Source of the DNA: CAIKMD01 sp963740675
GTDB taxonomy: Bacteria > Pseudomonadota > Alphaproteobacteria > ATCC43930 > CGMCC-115725
NCBI GenBank assembly: GCA_963740675.1
Contig: CAVUFS010000013.1
Span: forward strand, 124,001 to 188,000
DNA: 64,000 nt
Direction: 5' to 3'
This document shows, piece after piece, positions 9,191 through 18,094 of this stretch (position 1 is its first letter; each line of letters begins with the position of its first letter). Under the pieces are notes generated by a model that was not told where the DNA came from, did not search any database, and saw only the letters and a program-made list of their open reading frames with translations. The translations under genes and the position numbers were made by a program.

Positions 9191-9223
9191 AGGGCCGCTC
9201 GGCACGGCAAGCCGAGCGGCCCT
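9191..9223. terminator. Strong hairpin between amt and pyrB
   Basis: Perfect 13-bp arms AGGGCCGCTCGGC and GCCGAGCGGCCCT flank a 7-nt loop. It lies 38 bases past the amt stop and 19 bases before the pyrB ATG on the minus strand. After the stem the minus strand reads CCTTATAACT, only a weak T-tract. It could terminate amt transcription or act in the pyrB leader. Confidence 0.6.
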
Positions 9224-9261
9224 TGTTGCTAGCGTTGGGCTGGGGATAAGTTAAGTTCAGT

Positions 9262-10578
9262 TTAGTTGTGGTCGTAAGCGCGCTCGCCATGAGTTGCGAG
9301 GTCGAGGCCGTCGCTCTCTTCCTCAGGGCTCACGCGGGTGCCGCAGATGGCGCCGACAACTTTGACCAAAGCGAAGGTCCAGCCGGCCGACCACACGATG
9401 CCGGTCAGCACGCCCATAAGCTGTGCGACGAATTGGCGGGAGAGGTCCATGCCTTCCGCATAGCCGACGCCGCCCAGCGCCGGCAGGGCGAAGAACGCGA
9501 CGAGCAGCGAGCCGGTCATGCCGCCGACGCCATGCACCGCGAACACGTCGAGCGAATCGTCGATACGCAGCCGCTGCTTGATCAGATTGGTGAAGAAGAA
9601 GCAGATCGTGCCGCCGGCGACACCGATGACCATCGCGCCCGCCGGGCCGACGAAGCCCGAGGCCGGCGTGATCGTCGCGAGGCCAGCGACGCAGCCGGTG
9701 ACGAGGCCGACCGAGGTCGGCTTGCCGACGCGCAGCCATTCGATCGCCATCCAGGTCAGCGCCGCTGCGGACGCGGCGAAATGCGTCGCGAGAATCGCCG
9801 AAGCGGCTGAGGCGTTAGCGGCAAGGGCGCTGCCGCCGTTGAAGCCGAACCAGCCGACCCAGAGCATGCCGGCGCCGGCCATGGTCATGCCGGGGCTATG
9901 TGGCGGATTGAGGCGATGCGGGAAACCGGTACGCGCCCCGATCATCATCGCCGTGACGAGCGCCGAGACGCCGGCCGTCGTGTGAACGACGATGCCGCCG
10001 GCGAAATCGATGGTACCTTCCGTGGCCAGCCAGCCGCCGCCCCAGATCCAATGGGTGACCGGCAGATAGACGATGATAAGCCACAACGCCGAGAACAGCG
10101 CGACGAAGCTGAAACGCACCCGCTCGACAAAGGCGCCGATGATGAGGCCCGGCGTGATGATCGCGAAGGTCATCTGGAAGAGGACGAAAGCGGCTTCGGG
10201 CAGGCCACTCGGCATCGTCCGGGTAGCGAGACCGGGCAGGAACGCGTCAGCGAGCGAGCCAATCCAGCCATTGCCCTTGTCGAAAGCGAGGCTGTAGCCA
10301 AAGGCCGCCCAGAGCAGGGAGACGATGCAAGTGATGGCGAAGCAATGCATCAGCACCGAAAGGAAATTCCGCGCCCGAACCAGCCCGCCGTAAAACAGCG
10401 CCAGACCCGGCAAGGTCATGAACAGCACCAACGCCGAGGCGACCAGCACCCAGGCTGTGCTACCGGTATCAACGGCCGCCGCGTCGGCGGCATGTGCGAT
10501 GGTGAAATTGGTCGACAACCCCAGAAGCACCGCCGCGGCCATACCCACGCGCGCGATGCCAGCCCCTAATGCTCGCAT
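9262..10578 (-). CDS. amt: Ammonium transporter
   Basis: An Amt/Mep/Rh-family inner-membrane channel for ammonium. The N-terminus has a signal-like segment ending near AHA, then an extracellular stretch DTGSTAWVLV and about eleven membrane segments. Family motifs include LPGLALFYGGLVR, GGIVVHTTAGVSAL and AVHGVGGMTGSL. The start is ATG 10578, preceded by a good Shine-Dalgarno (GAGAGGA). A longer frame to 10632 adds non-conserved residues. No PII gene (glnK) lies beside it, unlike the common glnK-amtB pair. Length is 438 residues. Confidence 0.95.
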   Translation of the reverse strand: MRALGAGIARVGMAAAVLLGLSTNFTIAHAADAAAVDTGSTAWVLVASALVLFMTLPGLALFYGGLVRARNFLSVLMHCFAITCIVSLLWAAFGYSLAFDKGNGWIGSLADAFLPGLATRTMPSGLPEAAFVLFQMTFAIITPGLIIGAFVERVRFSFVALFSALWLIIVYLPVTHWIWGGGWLATEGTIDFAGGIVVHTTAGVSALVTAMMIGARTGFPHRLNPPHSPGMTMAGAGMLWVGWFGFNGGSALAANASAASAILATHFAASAAALTWMAIEWLRVGKPTSVGLVTGCVAGLATITPASGFVGPAGAMVIGVAGGTICFFFTNLIKQRLRIDDSLDVFAVHGVGGMTGSLLVAFFALPALGGVGYAEGMDLSRQFVAQLMGVLTGIVWSAGWTFALVKVVGAICGTRVSPEEESDGLDLATHGERAYDHN

Positions 10579-10685
10579 ACGATCCTCTCTCCAGAGCCTG
10601 CGCCTCGAAATTGGGCGCTCGGCGGGCGGCATACTGCATCTTTGCTCAATGCGTGATCAACGGATCGCTGAGGGATGCCTATTTT

Positions 10686-11168
10686 TTAATCAGATATAGG
10701 GCGCCGGCTATGGCTCAGATTGTCGAGCAAGCCCTGGAGGATGTAAGCGGCCGCCGCTTTGTCGATCAGCTCGGCGCGGCGGCGGCGCGAGAGATCGGCC
10801 TCGATCATGCCGCGCTCCACGGCGGCGGTCGAAAGCCGCTCGTCCCAGAAAGCGACCGGAAGCTCGGTATGCGCCATGACGTTCTTTGCGAATTGCCGCA
10901 CGCCCTGGGTTCGCGGGCTGTCGCTGCCATCGAGCGCCAGCGGCAGGCCGATCACGATGCCGCCGATGCGGTGGCGCGTGATTTCGTCGAGCAGACGTTT
11001 GAGATCGTCGCGGAAGCGGGTGCGGCGAATCGTGTCGAGCGGCGTGGCGATGATGTGCGTCGTATCCGAGAGCGCCATGCCTATCGTCTTGGTGCCGACA
11101 TCGAGTCCGAGCAGCCGCGTGCCGGTGGGCAGCAGCGGCTTCAATTCGGCAGGGGTACAAAGCGGCAT
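10686..11168 (-). CDS. ruvX: Putative pre-16S rRNA nuclease / Holliday junction resolvase-like protein
   Basis: A YqgF/RuvX-family RNase H-fold protein linked to 16S rRNA 5'-end processing. It has LLGLDVGTKTIGMALSD near residue 20, the block GIVIGLPLALDGSDSPRT near 70, and DERLSTAAVER near 108. Length is 160 residues. It is divergent from gatC, a common alphaproteobacterial arrangement, with a short shared promoter region. Confidence 0.93.
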   Translation of the reverse strand: MPLCTPAELKPLLPTGTRLLGLDVGTKTIGMALSDTTHIIATPLDTIRRTRFRDDLKRLLDEITRHRIGGIVIGLPLALDGSDSPRTQGVRQFAKNVMAHTELPVAFWDERLSTAAVERGMIEADLSRRRRAELIDKAAAAYILQGLLDNLSHSRRPISD

Positions 11169-11226
11169 GGGATTGTTCGGAAGCGGTCGCTGTTGCTATT
11201 TTGGCGACATAGGAGACATCTACAGC

Positions 11227-11529
11227 ATGGCATTGGACAAGGCCACCGTGGCGCGGATCGCTGCCCTGGCGCGAATTCGGGTGACTGAAGAAGAGCAGAC
11301 ACGGCTTGCCGGCGAGCTATCGCAGATCCTCACCTGGATCGAGCAACTCGGCGAGGTCGACACGACCGGCGTCGAGGCGATGGCGAGCGTCGCGCATCAA
11401 AAGCTGCCGCTGCGCGAGGATAAAGTCACCGATGGCGGCATTCGCGACAAGCTGCTCGCCAACACGCCGTCCAACAATCCGATAGCGACGGCGCGCGGCT
11501 TCTTCGCCGTGCCCAAGGTGGTTGAGTGA
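11227..11529 (+). CDS. gatC: Asp-tRNA(Asn)/Glu-tRNA(Gln) amidotransferase subunit C
   Basis: The small subunit that stabilises GatA in the GatCAB amidotransferase. It has 100 residues from ATG 11227, beginning MALDKATVARIAALARI, with the family block LPLREDKVTDG near residue 60. AGGAGA lies 12 bases upstream. A much longer frame starts at 10759 but is only an extension across the ruvX antisense. A promoter such as TTGTTC-N18-TATTTT (11173-11202) is possible. Its stop overlaps the GTG start of gatA. Confidence 0.94.
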   Translation: MALDKATVARIAALARIRVTEEEQTRLAGELSQILTWIEQLGEVDTTGVEAMASVAHQKLPLREDKVTDGGIRDKLLANTPSNNPIATARGFFAVPKVVE

Positions 11530-13007
11530 CAAATCTCACCGAGCTCGGCCTCGTCGAGGCGCGCGATGGACTCATCGCCAAGAAATTCTCGGCACGTGAG
11601 TTGGCCGATGCGCATGTGAAAGCCGTCGAGGCATCGCGGCCGCTCAATGCCTATGTCGTCGAAACGCCGGAGAAGGCGCAGGCGATGGCGGCGGAGAGCG
11701 ATCAGCGCATCGCGCGCGGCGAAGCGCGACCGCTCGAAGGCTTGCCGCTCGCGATCAAGGATCTGTTTTGCACCGAAGGTGTCCAAACCACCGCCGGCTC
11801 GAAAATCCTGCACGGCTTCAAGCCGCCTTACGAATCGACGGTCACGGCCAATCTCTGGCGCGACGGCGCGGTGATGCTCGGCAAAGTGAATATGGACGAG
11901 TTCGCGATGGGCTCGTCGAATGCGACGTGTGCGTTTGGGTGCGTCGAAAATCCGTGGCGACGGCGCGGCGACAATCGTCCGCTGGTACCGGGGGGCTCGT
12001 CAGGCGGTTCGGCGGCCGCGGTCGCGGCGCGTGCGGCGCTGGCAGCAACAGGTACCGATACCGGCGGCTCGATCCGCCAGCCGGCGAGCTTCTGCGGCAT
12101 CGTCGGCCTGAAGCCGACCTATGGGCGCTGCTCGCGTTGGGGCATCGTCGCGTTCGCGTCCTCGCTCGATCAGGCCGGGCCGATGACGCGCAGCGTGCGC
12201 GACGCGGCGCTGATGTTGAAATCGATGGCGGGGCACGATCCGAAGGATTCGACCTCGGCCAATATGCCGGTACCGGATTTCGAGAAGGCGCTGACCGGCG
12301 ATATCCGCGGCATGAAGATCGGCATTCCGCGCGAATATCGCATCGATGGTATGCCGGCGGAAATCGAGGCGCTGTGGCAGCGCGGCATCGATTGGCTGAA
12401 GGCAGCGGGCGCAACGCCGGTCGAGGTCAGCCTCAAGATGACCAAATACGCACTGCCGGTCTATTACATCATCGCGCCGGCGGAAGCCTCGTCGAATCTC
12501 GCGCGCTATGACGGCGTGCGCTTCGGCATGCGCGTCAACGGCGACACGCTCGACGACATGTACGAGGCGACGCGCGCCGAAGGCTTCGGCCCCGAGGTAC
12601 GGCGGCGCATTTTGATCGGCACGTACGTGCTCTCGGCTGGCTATTACGACGCGTATTACCTGAAAGCACAGAAAGTGCGCGCGCTGATCGCCAAGGATTT
12701 CGACGACGCGTTCCAGCAATGCGATGCGCTGCTGACGCCGACCGCGCCTTCGGCCGCTTTTGCGATCGGCGACAAGAGCGACGATCCGATTGCGATGTAT
12801 TTGAACGACGTGTTCACGGTGACGGTCAATCTGGCCGGCTTGCCGGGCATCTCGGTGCCGGCGGGCTTGTCGAGCGACGGTCTGCCGCTCGGGCTGCAAG
12901 TGATCGGCCGCGCTTTTGATGAAGAGACGGTGCTGCGCGTCGGCGGCGTCATCGAGCAAGCGGCGCAATTCACCGCCAAACCGCAATTCATCGCGGGAGC
13001 TTCGTGA
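11526..13007 (+). CDS. gatA: Asp-tRNA(Asn)/Glu-tRNA(Gln) amidotransferase subunit A
   Basis: An amidase-signature enzyme that releases ammonia from glutamine for transamidation of mischarged Glu-tRNA(Gln) and Asp-tRNA(Asn). The catalytic triad region is visible: Lys in LPLAIKDLF, cis-Ser in PGGSSGGSAAAV, and the nucleophile in TGTDTGGSIRQPASF. It has 493 residues. The GTG start overlaps the gatC stop (GTGA), so the genes are translationally coupled. Confidence 0.96.
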   Translation: MTNLTELGLVEARDGLIAKKFSARELADAHVKAVEASRPLNAYVVETPEKAQAMAAESDQRIARGEARPLEGLPLAIKDLFCTEGVQTTAGSKILHGFKPPYESTVTANLWRDGAVMLGKVNMDEFAMGSSNATCAFGCVENPWRRRGDNRPLVPGGSSGGSAAAVAARAALAATGTDTGGSIRQPASFCGIVGLKPTYGRCSRWGIVAFASSLDQAGPMTRSVRDAALMLKSMAGHDPKDSTSANMPVPDFEKALTGDIRGMKIGIPREYRIDGMPAEIEALWQRGIDWLKAAGATPVEVSLKMTKYALPVYYIIAPAEASSNLARYDGVRFGMRVNGDTLDDMYEATRAEGFGPEVRRRILIGTYVLSAGYYDAYYLKAQKVRALIAKDFDDAFQQCDALLTPTAPSAAFAIGDKSDDPIAMYLNDVFTVTVNLAGLPGISVPAGLSSDGLPLGLQVIGRAFDEETVLRVGGVIEQAAQFTAKPQFIAGAS

Positions 13008-14459
13008 TGGCCCTCATCAAAGGTGAAACCGGCGATTGGGAAGTCGTGATCGGGATCGAGACCCATGCGCAAGTGGTCTCGAATGCAAAGCTCTTTTCGG
13101 GCGCGGCGACCGAGTTCGGTGCCGAGCCGAACACGCAGGTCTCGCTCGTCGATGCGGCGTTCCCCGGCATGCTGCCGGTCATCAACAAGCGCTGCGTCGA
13201 GCAGGCAGTAAAGACCGGGCTCGGCCTCGCGGCGGAGATCAATCTGGTCTCGGTTTTCGACCGGAAGAATTATTTCTATGCCGATCTGCCCGCCGGCTAT
13301 CAGATTTCGCAATACACGCGGCCGGTCGTCGGCAAGGGCACGCTCACCATCGATCTGCCGGATGGCTCGACTTCGCGATATCGGCATCACGCGGCTGCAT
13401 CTCGAGCAGGATGCCGGCAAGAGCCTGCACGATCAGCATGCGACGCAGACCTATGTCGATCTGAACCGCTCCGGTATCGCATTGATGGAGATCGTGTCCG
13501 AGCCCGATCTGCGCAGCGCCGAAGAGGCGGGCGCGTACGTGAAGAAGCTTCGCTCGATCCTGCGCTATCTCGGCACCTGCGACGGCAACATGGAGGAAGG
13601 CTCGCTGCGCTGCGACTGCAACGTCTCCGTACGCAAGCCTGGAGCGCCCTACGGCACGCGCTGCGAGATCAAGAATGTGAACTCGATCCGCTTCGTCATG
13701 CAGGCGATCGAATACGAGGCGCGCCGTCAGATCGAGGTCATCGAAGAAGGCGGCACGATCAAGCAGGAAACGCGGCTCTTCGATGCCGGCCGCGGCATCA
13801 CGCGGCCGATGCGCTCGAAGGAAGAAGCGCATGACTATCGCTATTTCCCCGATCCCGATCTTCTGCCGCTGGAGCTCGACGCGGCGTGGGTCGAGAGCCT
13901 GAAGCACGACTTGCCGGAATTGCCCGACGCGAAGAAGGCGCGTTTCGTTTCCGACTATAAGCTCTCGGCATACGAGGCCGGCGTGCTCGCCGACGAGCAG
14001 GCGAGTGCGGCGTATTACGAAGCAGTTGCCAAGGGACGCGATGCGAAGCTCGCCGCGAATTGGGTGATGGGCGATCTTTTCGGCGCGCTCAACAAGCTCG
14101 GCGTCGACATCGCCGGCTCGCCGGTCAAGGCGGGCGATCTCGGTGCGTTGCTCGATCTCATCTCCGACAACACGATCTCGGGCCGTATTGCCAAGGATGT
14201 GTTCGCCGAAATGCTCGAGACCGGAAAGCAGCCCGGCGCGATCGTCGAAGCGAAGGGCCTGCGCCAGGTCACCGATACCGGCGCGATCGAAGCCGCGGTC
14301 GACGCGGTGCTCGCGAAAGAGCCGGACAAGATCGCCGAATACCGCTCGGGCAAGGACAAGCTCCTCGGCTTCTTCGTCGGCCAGGTGATGAAGGCGACAC
14401 AGGGCAAGGCGAACCCAGGCCTTGTGAACGAGCTGCTGAAGAAGAAGCTTCAGGGATAG
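13007..14459 (+). pseudogene. gatB: Asp-tRNA(Asn)/Glu-tRNA(Gln) amidotransferase subunit B, frameshifted
   Basis: The tRNA-binding, kinase-like subunit of GatCAB. Residues 1-122 (start ATG 13007, overlapping the gatA stop) match GatB, with EVVIGIETHAQV and DRKNYFYADLPAGYQISQ. The frame is then lost after DLPDGST. The rest of GatB continues in the next frame from RDIGITRLHLEQDAGKSLHD to the stop at 14459. Treating one T of the pair at 13372-13373 as extra restores a single 483-residue GatB of normal length, including the C-terminal YqeY-like domain. Nothing else is decayed. Because GatCAB is normally essential here, a sequence error is the simplest explanation; real frameshifting is less likely. 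Confidence 0.9.
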
Positions 14460-14462
14460 AGA

Positions 14463-15194
14463 TTGCTCCTGCGCGCGTGTGGTTATTTGGATCGCTGGTC
14501 AACCGTTATTGTCGGTGTGGCCTTCTTTCTTCTCGGATGCACGGCGTCGAATGGCGGTTTTCCTGAAACCGATGGCATCGCGCCAGATGAGCTCGCTGTC
14601 TACGCGGCGACCATAAATGACGTACCAGCGAATACAGGCAAGATAGCCCTTGTCCATGCGACAACGCTTGGTGCGCCCGAAGGGGATAGACAATTAAAGT
14701 TTTGGGAAGACAATTGGCGGCAGCGTGGGTTTTTTGCTGTTGCGAAATTGATACCCAATCAGCGAGCGTCTGCAGGCCTTGGTGATCCCGATAAAAGCAT
14801 TCCGCCGCTCGAACTTCCGGTATCGATGCTCGATCAGTATTGCGGGCTAAATACGACACCGTATCGGTTGGCTTCAACATTACCGATGAAATATGTCACG
14901 GTTAAATTGACCGAAGCAAGTAACTATGCGGAGGCAAACATCCTTGGATTTACGCGGGACGATGCGTATTCACCGCAAGGACGCCCGATCGAACGATATA
15001 GTCAAATCCAGCTGCTCGCTCCCATCGTCCGAACTTTTTCTCGGGCTGCGTTCGATCCGGAACATAAAATCGCGCTGCTGTCTTGGACCGATCTTTGCGG
15101 CAAAATCCTTTGCGGTAACGGTGAGCTAGCGATTTTTGTCCGCCAAGGGGAAGGTTGGAAATATTTCAGGACGCTCTCAAAATGGGATTATTGA
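14463..15194 (+). CDS. Putative lipoprotein of unknown function
   Basis: No family is recognised. The protein (up to 243 residues) has a short basic N-terminus, a hydrophobic stretch and the lipobox LLGC, so it is probably a lipoprotein. The frame has no ATG at its start. TTG 14463, preceded by CAGGGA, is used, but TTG 14487 would give a more typical short lipoprotein signal. The later part has four cysteines (DQYCGL, DLCGKILCGN) and an ending like a small beta domain. Base composition is visibly poorer in GC than the flanking gatB and manC genes, suggesting transfer. It begins 3 bases after gatB. Confidence 0.7.
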   Translation: MLLRACGYLDRWSTVIVGVAFFLLGCTASNGGFPETDGIAPDELAVYAATINDVPANTGKIALVHATTLGAPEGDRQLKFWEDNWRQRGFFAVAKLIPNQRASAGLGDPDKSIPPLELPVSMLDQYCGLNTTPYRLASTLPMKYVTVKLTEASNYAEANILGFTRDDAYSPQGRPIERYSQIQLLAPIVRTFSRAAFDPEHKIALLSWTDLCGKILCGNGELAIFVRQGEGWKYFRTLSKWDY

Positions 15195-15292
15195 TGAGAG
15201 TGACGGAATCAAAGGCTGACCCGCCGGCCCCACCAACGATCTGCGAAAAAGAGAATTGAGTGGTCGAGGTCTAACTGGATCCCAGACCTAAT

Positions 15293-15353
15293 CGTCATTG
15301 CCGGGCTTGTCCCGGCAATCCATGGACCCGCGGAACAAGTCCGCGGGTGACGA
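15293..15353. repeat. Dispersed palindromic repeat, type A (double hairpin)
   Basis: The element begins CGTCATTGCCGGG and ends CGCGGGTGACGA. It contains two perfect hairpins: ATTGCCGGG/CCCGGCAAT with loop CTTGT, and a second one built on ACCCGCGGA/TCCGCGGGT. The inverted copy is at 36784-36844. It sits in the gap between two convergent genes. Confidence 0.85.
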
Positions 15354-15371
15354 ATAAAAAAGGGGAAGGTG

Positions 15372-16808
15372 CTACGCGCGTCCGTAGGTATCGTCGTAGC
15401 GGACGATGTCGTCTTCGCCGAGATAGGAGCCTGACTGCACCTCGATGAGATGCAGCGGGATCTTGCCGGGGTTTTCGAGCCGGTGGCGGGTGCCCATGGG
15501 AATGAAGGTCAATTCATTCTCGTGGAGGGTCATCTCGTCATCGCCCTTGGTCACCTTGGCGGTGCCGGTGACGACGACCCAATGCTCGGCGCGATGATGA
15601 TGCATCTGCAGCGAGAGGATGCCGCCGGGCTTCACCATGATGTGCTTCACCTGCACCCGCTCGCCATTGTGGATCGAGCGGTAGGTGCCCCACGGGCGAT
15701 GCACCAGCGGATGCGAGATCAGCTCGCTGCGATTGCCGCGCTCCAGCCGGGCGACGATCTGCTTGATGTCTTGCGCGCGATCGCGGCGCGAGACCATGAC
15801 GGCGTCGGAGGTCGCGACGACGACGAGGTCCTCGACACCGAGCACGGCCAGCAGGCCTAACTCGGCGCGCAGATAGGAATTCTTCGTGTCTTCGGCGACG
15901 ACATCGCCGGTGGTGACGTTGCCGGCATCGTCTGGCGTGCCGACCATCCACAGCGCGTCCCAGGTGCCGACGTCGCTCCAGCCCATCTCGACCGGCACGA
16001 CGGCAGCGTGGCTCGTATGCTCCATCACCGCATAGTCGATCGAATTGCTCGGCGCTTGCGCGAAAGCATCGCGATCGAGGCGCAGGAAATCGAGATCGCG
16101 CTTCGCTTTGTCGAGCGCGTCGCGGCAGGCCGCGACCGTCGCCGGCTGGAGCCGCTCGAGCTCGGCGAGCAGCAGCTTCACCGGGAAGAGGAAGATGCCG
16201 CTGTTCCAGGAATAGGCCGGGTCGGCGACATAGGTTTCGGCGCGGGCACGATCGGGCTTCTCGACGAAAGCCGCGACTTGGAACGCGCCCTCGGCGCCGG
16301 CGAGCGGCTGGCCGCGCTTGATGTAGCCATAGCCGGTCTCGGGCCGGCTCGCGGTGATCCCGAAGGTGACGAGCTTGCCGGTCTGGGCCGCGGCGGCGGC
16401 ACGCGCGACCGCGGTTTTGAACGCAGCGGCATCGGTGATCGCGTGATCCGACGGCATCACCAGCATCAGCGCGTCGGGCGCAGCGTCAGCGAGCTGTAAG
16501 GCAGCAATGCAGCAGGCGGGGGCGGTGTTGCGGCCGAGCGGCTCGAGAATGATCGCGGCCGGGGTCACGTCGGCGAGGCGCAGCTGCTCGGCGACGATGA
16601 AGCGATGGTCGTCGTTGGAGATGACGAGTGGCGCCGCGAATTGCTCGGCATCGGCGACGCGCAGGCCGGCTTCCTGCAGCAGGGTGCGCTCGGTCAGCAG
16701 CGGCAGAAGCTGTTTCGGATATTGCGCGCGCGACATCGGCCACAGGCGCGTGCCCGAGCCGCCCGAGAGGATCACCGGATGGATCGCCGGTCGGCCCTGC
16801 GGCGGCAT
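15372..16808 (-). CDS. manC: Mannose-1-phosphate guanylyltransferase / mannose-6-phosphate isomerase
   Basis: A bifunctional cytoplasmic enzyme making GDP-mannose for polysaccharide synthesis (also called CpsB/AlgA type). The N-terminal nucleotidyltransferase domain has GGSGTRLWPMSRAQYPKQ near residue 16. The C-terminal cupin isomerase domain (about 365-470) has PWGTYRSI, QMHHHRAEHWVVV and the terminal ENELTFIPMGTRHRLEN. The start at ATG 16808 is preceded by an excellent AAGGAGAAATTTA, giving 478 residues; a longer frame to 16847 lacks this. No other polysaccharide genes are adjacent. Confidence 0.94.
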   Translation of the reverse strand: MPPQGRPAIHPVILSGGSGTRLWPMSRAQYPKQLLPLLTERTLLQEAGLRVADAEQFAAPLVISNDDHRFIVAEQLRLADVTPAAIILEPLGRNTAPACCIAALQLADAAPDALMLVMPSDHAITDAAAFKTAVARAAAAAQTGKLVTFGITASRPETGYGYIKRGQPLAGAEGAFQVAAFVEKPDRARAETYVADPAYSWNSGIFLFPVKLLLAELERLQPATVAACRDALDKAKRDLDFLRLDRDAFAQAPSNSIDYAVMEHTSHAAVVPVEMGWSDVGTWDALWMVGTPDDAGNVTTGDVVAEDTKNSYLRAELGLLAVLGVEDLVVVATSDAVMVSRRDRAQDIKQIVARLERGNRSELISHPLVHRPWGTYRSIHNGERVQVKHIMVKPGGILSLQMHHHRAEHWVVVTGTAKVTKGDDEMTLHENELTFIPMGTRHRLENPGKIPLHLIEVQSGSYLGEDDIVRYDDTYGRA

Positions 16809-16879
16809 TAAATTTCTCCTTGCGAGACGGTCATCGGCTGACGGCATAGTAGCGCGATCGCAGTGCGCGGAGGACAGGA

Positions 16880-17494
16880 ATGATCGAGCTCTACACTTGG
16901 GGAACGCCCAACGGCAAGAAAGCGTCCGTCATGCTCGAAGAGGTTGAGCTGCCTTACAACGTCCATCCGATTCGCATTATGGAGGGCGATCAGTTCAAGC
17001 CTGACTACCTCAAGATCAATCCCAATTCCAAGATTCCGGCGATCGTCGATACAGAAGGGCCGGGCGGCAAGCCGATCAACGTTTTTGAATCGGGCGCCAT
17101 CCTCATCTACCTCGCCGAGAAGACCGGCAAGCTTTTGTCGCGCGATCCGGCGCCGCGGATCGAGGCGATCGAATGGCTGATGTTCCAGATGGGCGGCGTC
17201 GGTCCGATGTTCGGCCAGGCGCATCATTTTCTGCGCCAGGTCAAAGACAACCCTTACGGCGCTGAGCGTTACACCAAGGAGACGCGGCGGCTCTATGGCG
17301 TGATGAATGCGCGCTTGGGGCAAGTGCCGTATCTCGCGACCGAATACTCGATCGCAGACGTCGCGACCTACCCGTGGGTGTCGCGCTACGAGTGGCATCA
17401 GGTGGATCTGGCGGAATTTCCGAACGTGAAGCGCTGGTTCGATGCGATCAGCGCGCGTCCGGCGGTGCAGCGCGGAATGAAGGTGCCGTCCTAG
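16880..17494 (+). CDS. Glutathione S-transferase family protein (YfcG/YghU-like)
   Basis: The thioredoxin-fold N-terminal domain begins MIELYTWGTPNGKKASVMLEE, with NPNSKIPAIVD and FESGAILIYLAEKTGK forming the glutathione site. The helical C-terminal domain has YSIADVATYPWV near residue 155. The TWGTPNGKK start and overall length of 204 fit the disulfide-bond oxidoreductase subgroup represented by E. coli YfcG and YghU. A Shine-Dalgarno (GGAGGACAG) precedes ATG 16880. It is divergent from manC and convergent with a small protein gene. Confidence 0.92.
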   Translation: MIELYTWGTPNGKKASVMLEEVELPYNVHPIRIMEGDQFKPDYLKINPNSKIPAIVDTEGPGGKPINVFESGAILIYLAEKTGKLLSRDPAPRIEAIEWLMFQMGGVGPMFGQAHHFLRQVKDNPYGAERYTKETRRLYGVMNARLGQVPYLATEYSIADVATYPWVSRYEWHQVDLAEFPNVKRWFDAISARPAVQRGMKVPS

Positions 17495-17525
17495 ACCTCG
17501 AAGGCGAGGTCCGAGGGGCGGTGCC

Positions 17526-17738
17526 TTAGGCAGCAGTACGCGGGCGGCCGGGGCGGCGGATCGGACGCGCGAAAGCGCCGACTGTCTCGGGCTCGCGATC
17601 CAGCGATTGCAGCTCGGAGCGGCAACGCTCCAGCACCTGCATGTCGCGGGCGTCTTCACGATCCGAGATATCCATGTAGCTGAGCTTGATCTCGACGAGA
17701 TCGAGCAGCATTTCAATTGAACGTTTGGACAAATTCAT
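17526..17738 (-). CDS. Small conserved-type protein, unknown function
   Basis: A 70-residue protein starting MNLSKRSIEMLLDLVEIKL, with a helical first half and a basic Pro/Arg tail (RPIRRPGRPRTAA). A strong ribosome site (GGAGGGGG) stands just before ATG 17738, supporting translation. No function is recognised. Confidence 0.7.
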   Translation of the reverse strand: MNLSKRSIEMLLDLVEIKLSYMDISDREDARDMQVLERCRSELQSLDREPETVGAFARPIRRPGRPRTAA

Positions 17739-17845
17739 CGTCCCCCTCCGTCTTTCTGGAGCGGATGATCGGTTCCAGTTGCTTAAAATTTTCTGAACAA
17801 ACGCGCCTTTTTTAGGCCGGGGCGGGGAGAGTCCGTGGCCTTGGT

Positions 17846-17874
17846 TTGACTAATTGGGGCCCGACCAGTAGAAA
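17846..17874 (+). promoter_or_regulatory. Promoter of tRNA-Ser
   Basis: TTGACT (17846-17851) and TAGAAA (17869-17874) are separated by 17 bases, a good sigma-70-type match. Transcription would start about 30 bases before the tRNA. Confidence 0.55.
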
Positions 17875-17911
17875 AATCTCCGCATGCGCCGTGTCGAATT
17901 TGCTCTTCGGT

Positions 17912-18003
17912 GGAGGGGTGGCCGAGTGGCTGAAGGCGGCGGTTTGCTAAACCGTTATAGGTGTCAAAACCTATCGTAGGTTCGAATCCTATCCCCTCCG
18001 CCA
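17912..18003 (+). tRNA. tRNA-Ser (anticodon GCU)
   Basis: The acceptor arms GGAGGGG (17912-17918) and CCCCTCC (17993-17999) pair fully, followed by discriminator G and an encoded CCA (18001-18003). The anticodon loop TTGCTAA carries GCT, reading AGC/AGU serine codons. The long variable arm (ATAGGTGTCAAAACCTAT) is typical of tRNA-Ser. The T-loop GGTTCGAATCC is standard. Confidence 0.98.
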
Positions 18004-18094
18004 ACACTCTAACGCCTGCCGAATCAGTTAGTTAAAAAGCGTATCGGAACGAAGTTCTGCGGCTCGAATGAGCCGTCTCGGGGAGGGGGGTTTG

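Noticed and set aside
10759..11226. Long N-terminal extension of gatC
   Set aside because: The extra 156 residues are ruvX antisense; GatC begins at MALDKATV with its own ribosome site.
12000..12986. 328-residue minus-strand reading frame
   Set aside because: Antisense to gatA, whose catalytic motifs are unambiguous.
17783..18007. 74-residue minus-strand reading frame starting MLAEGIGFEPTIG
   Set aside because: It is antisense to tRNA-Ser and its promoter; such frames across serine tRNA genes are a known annotation artefact.
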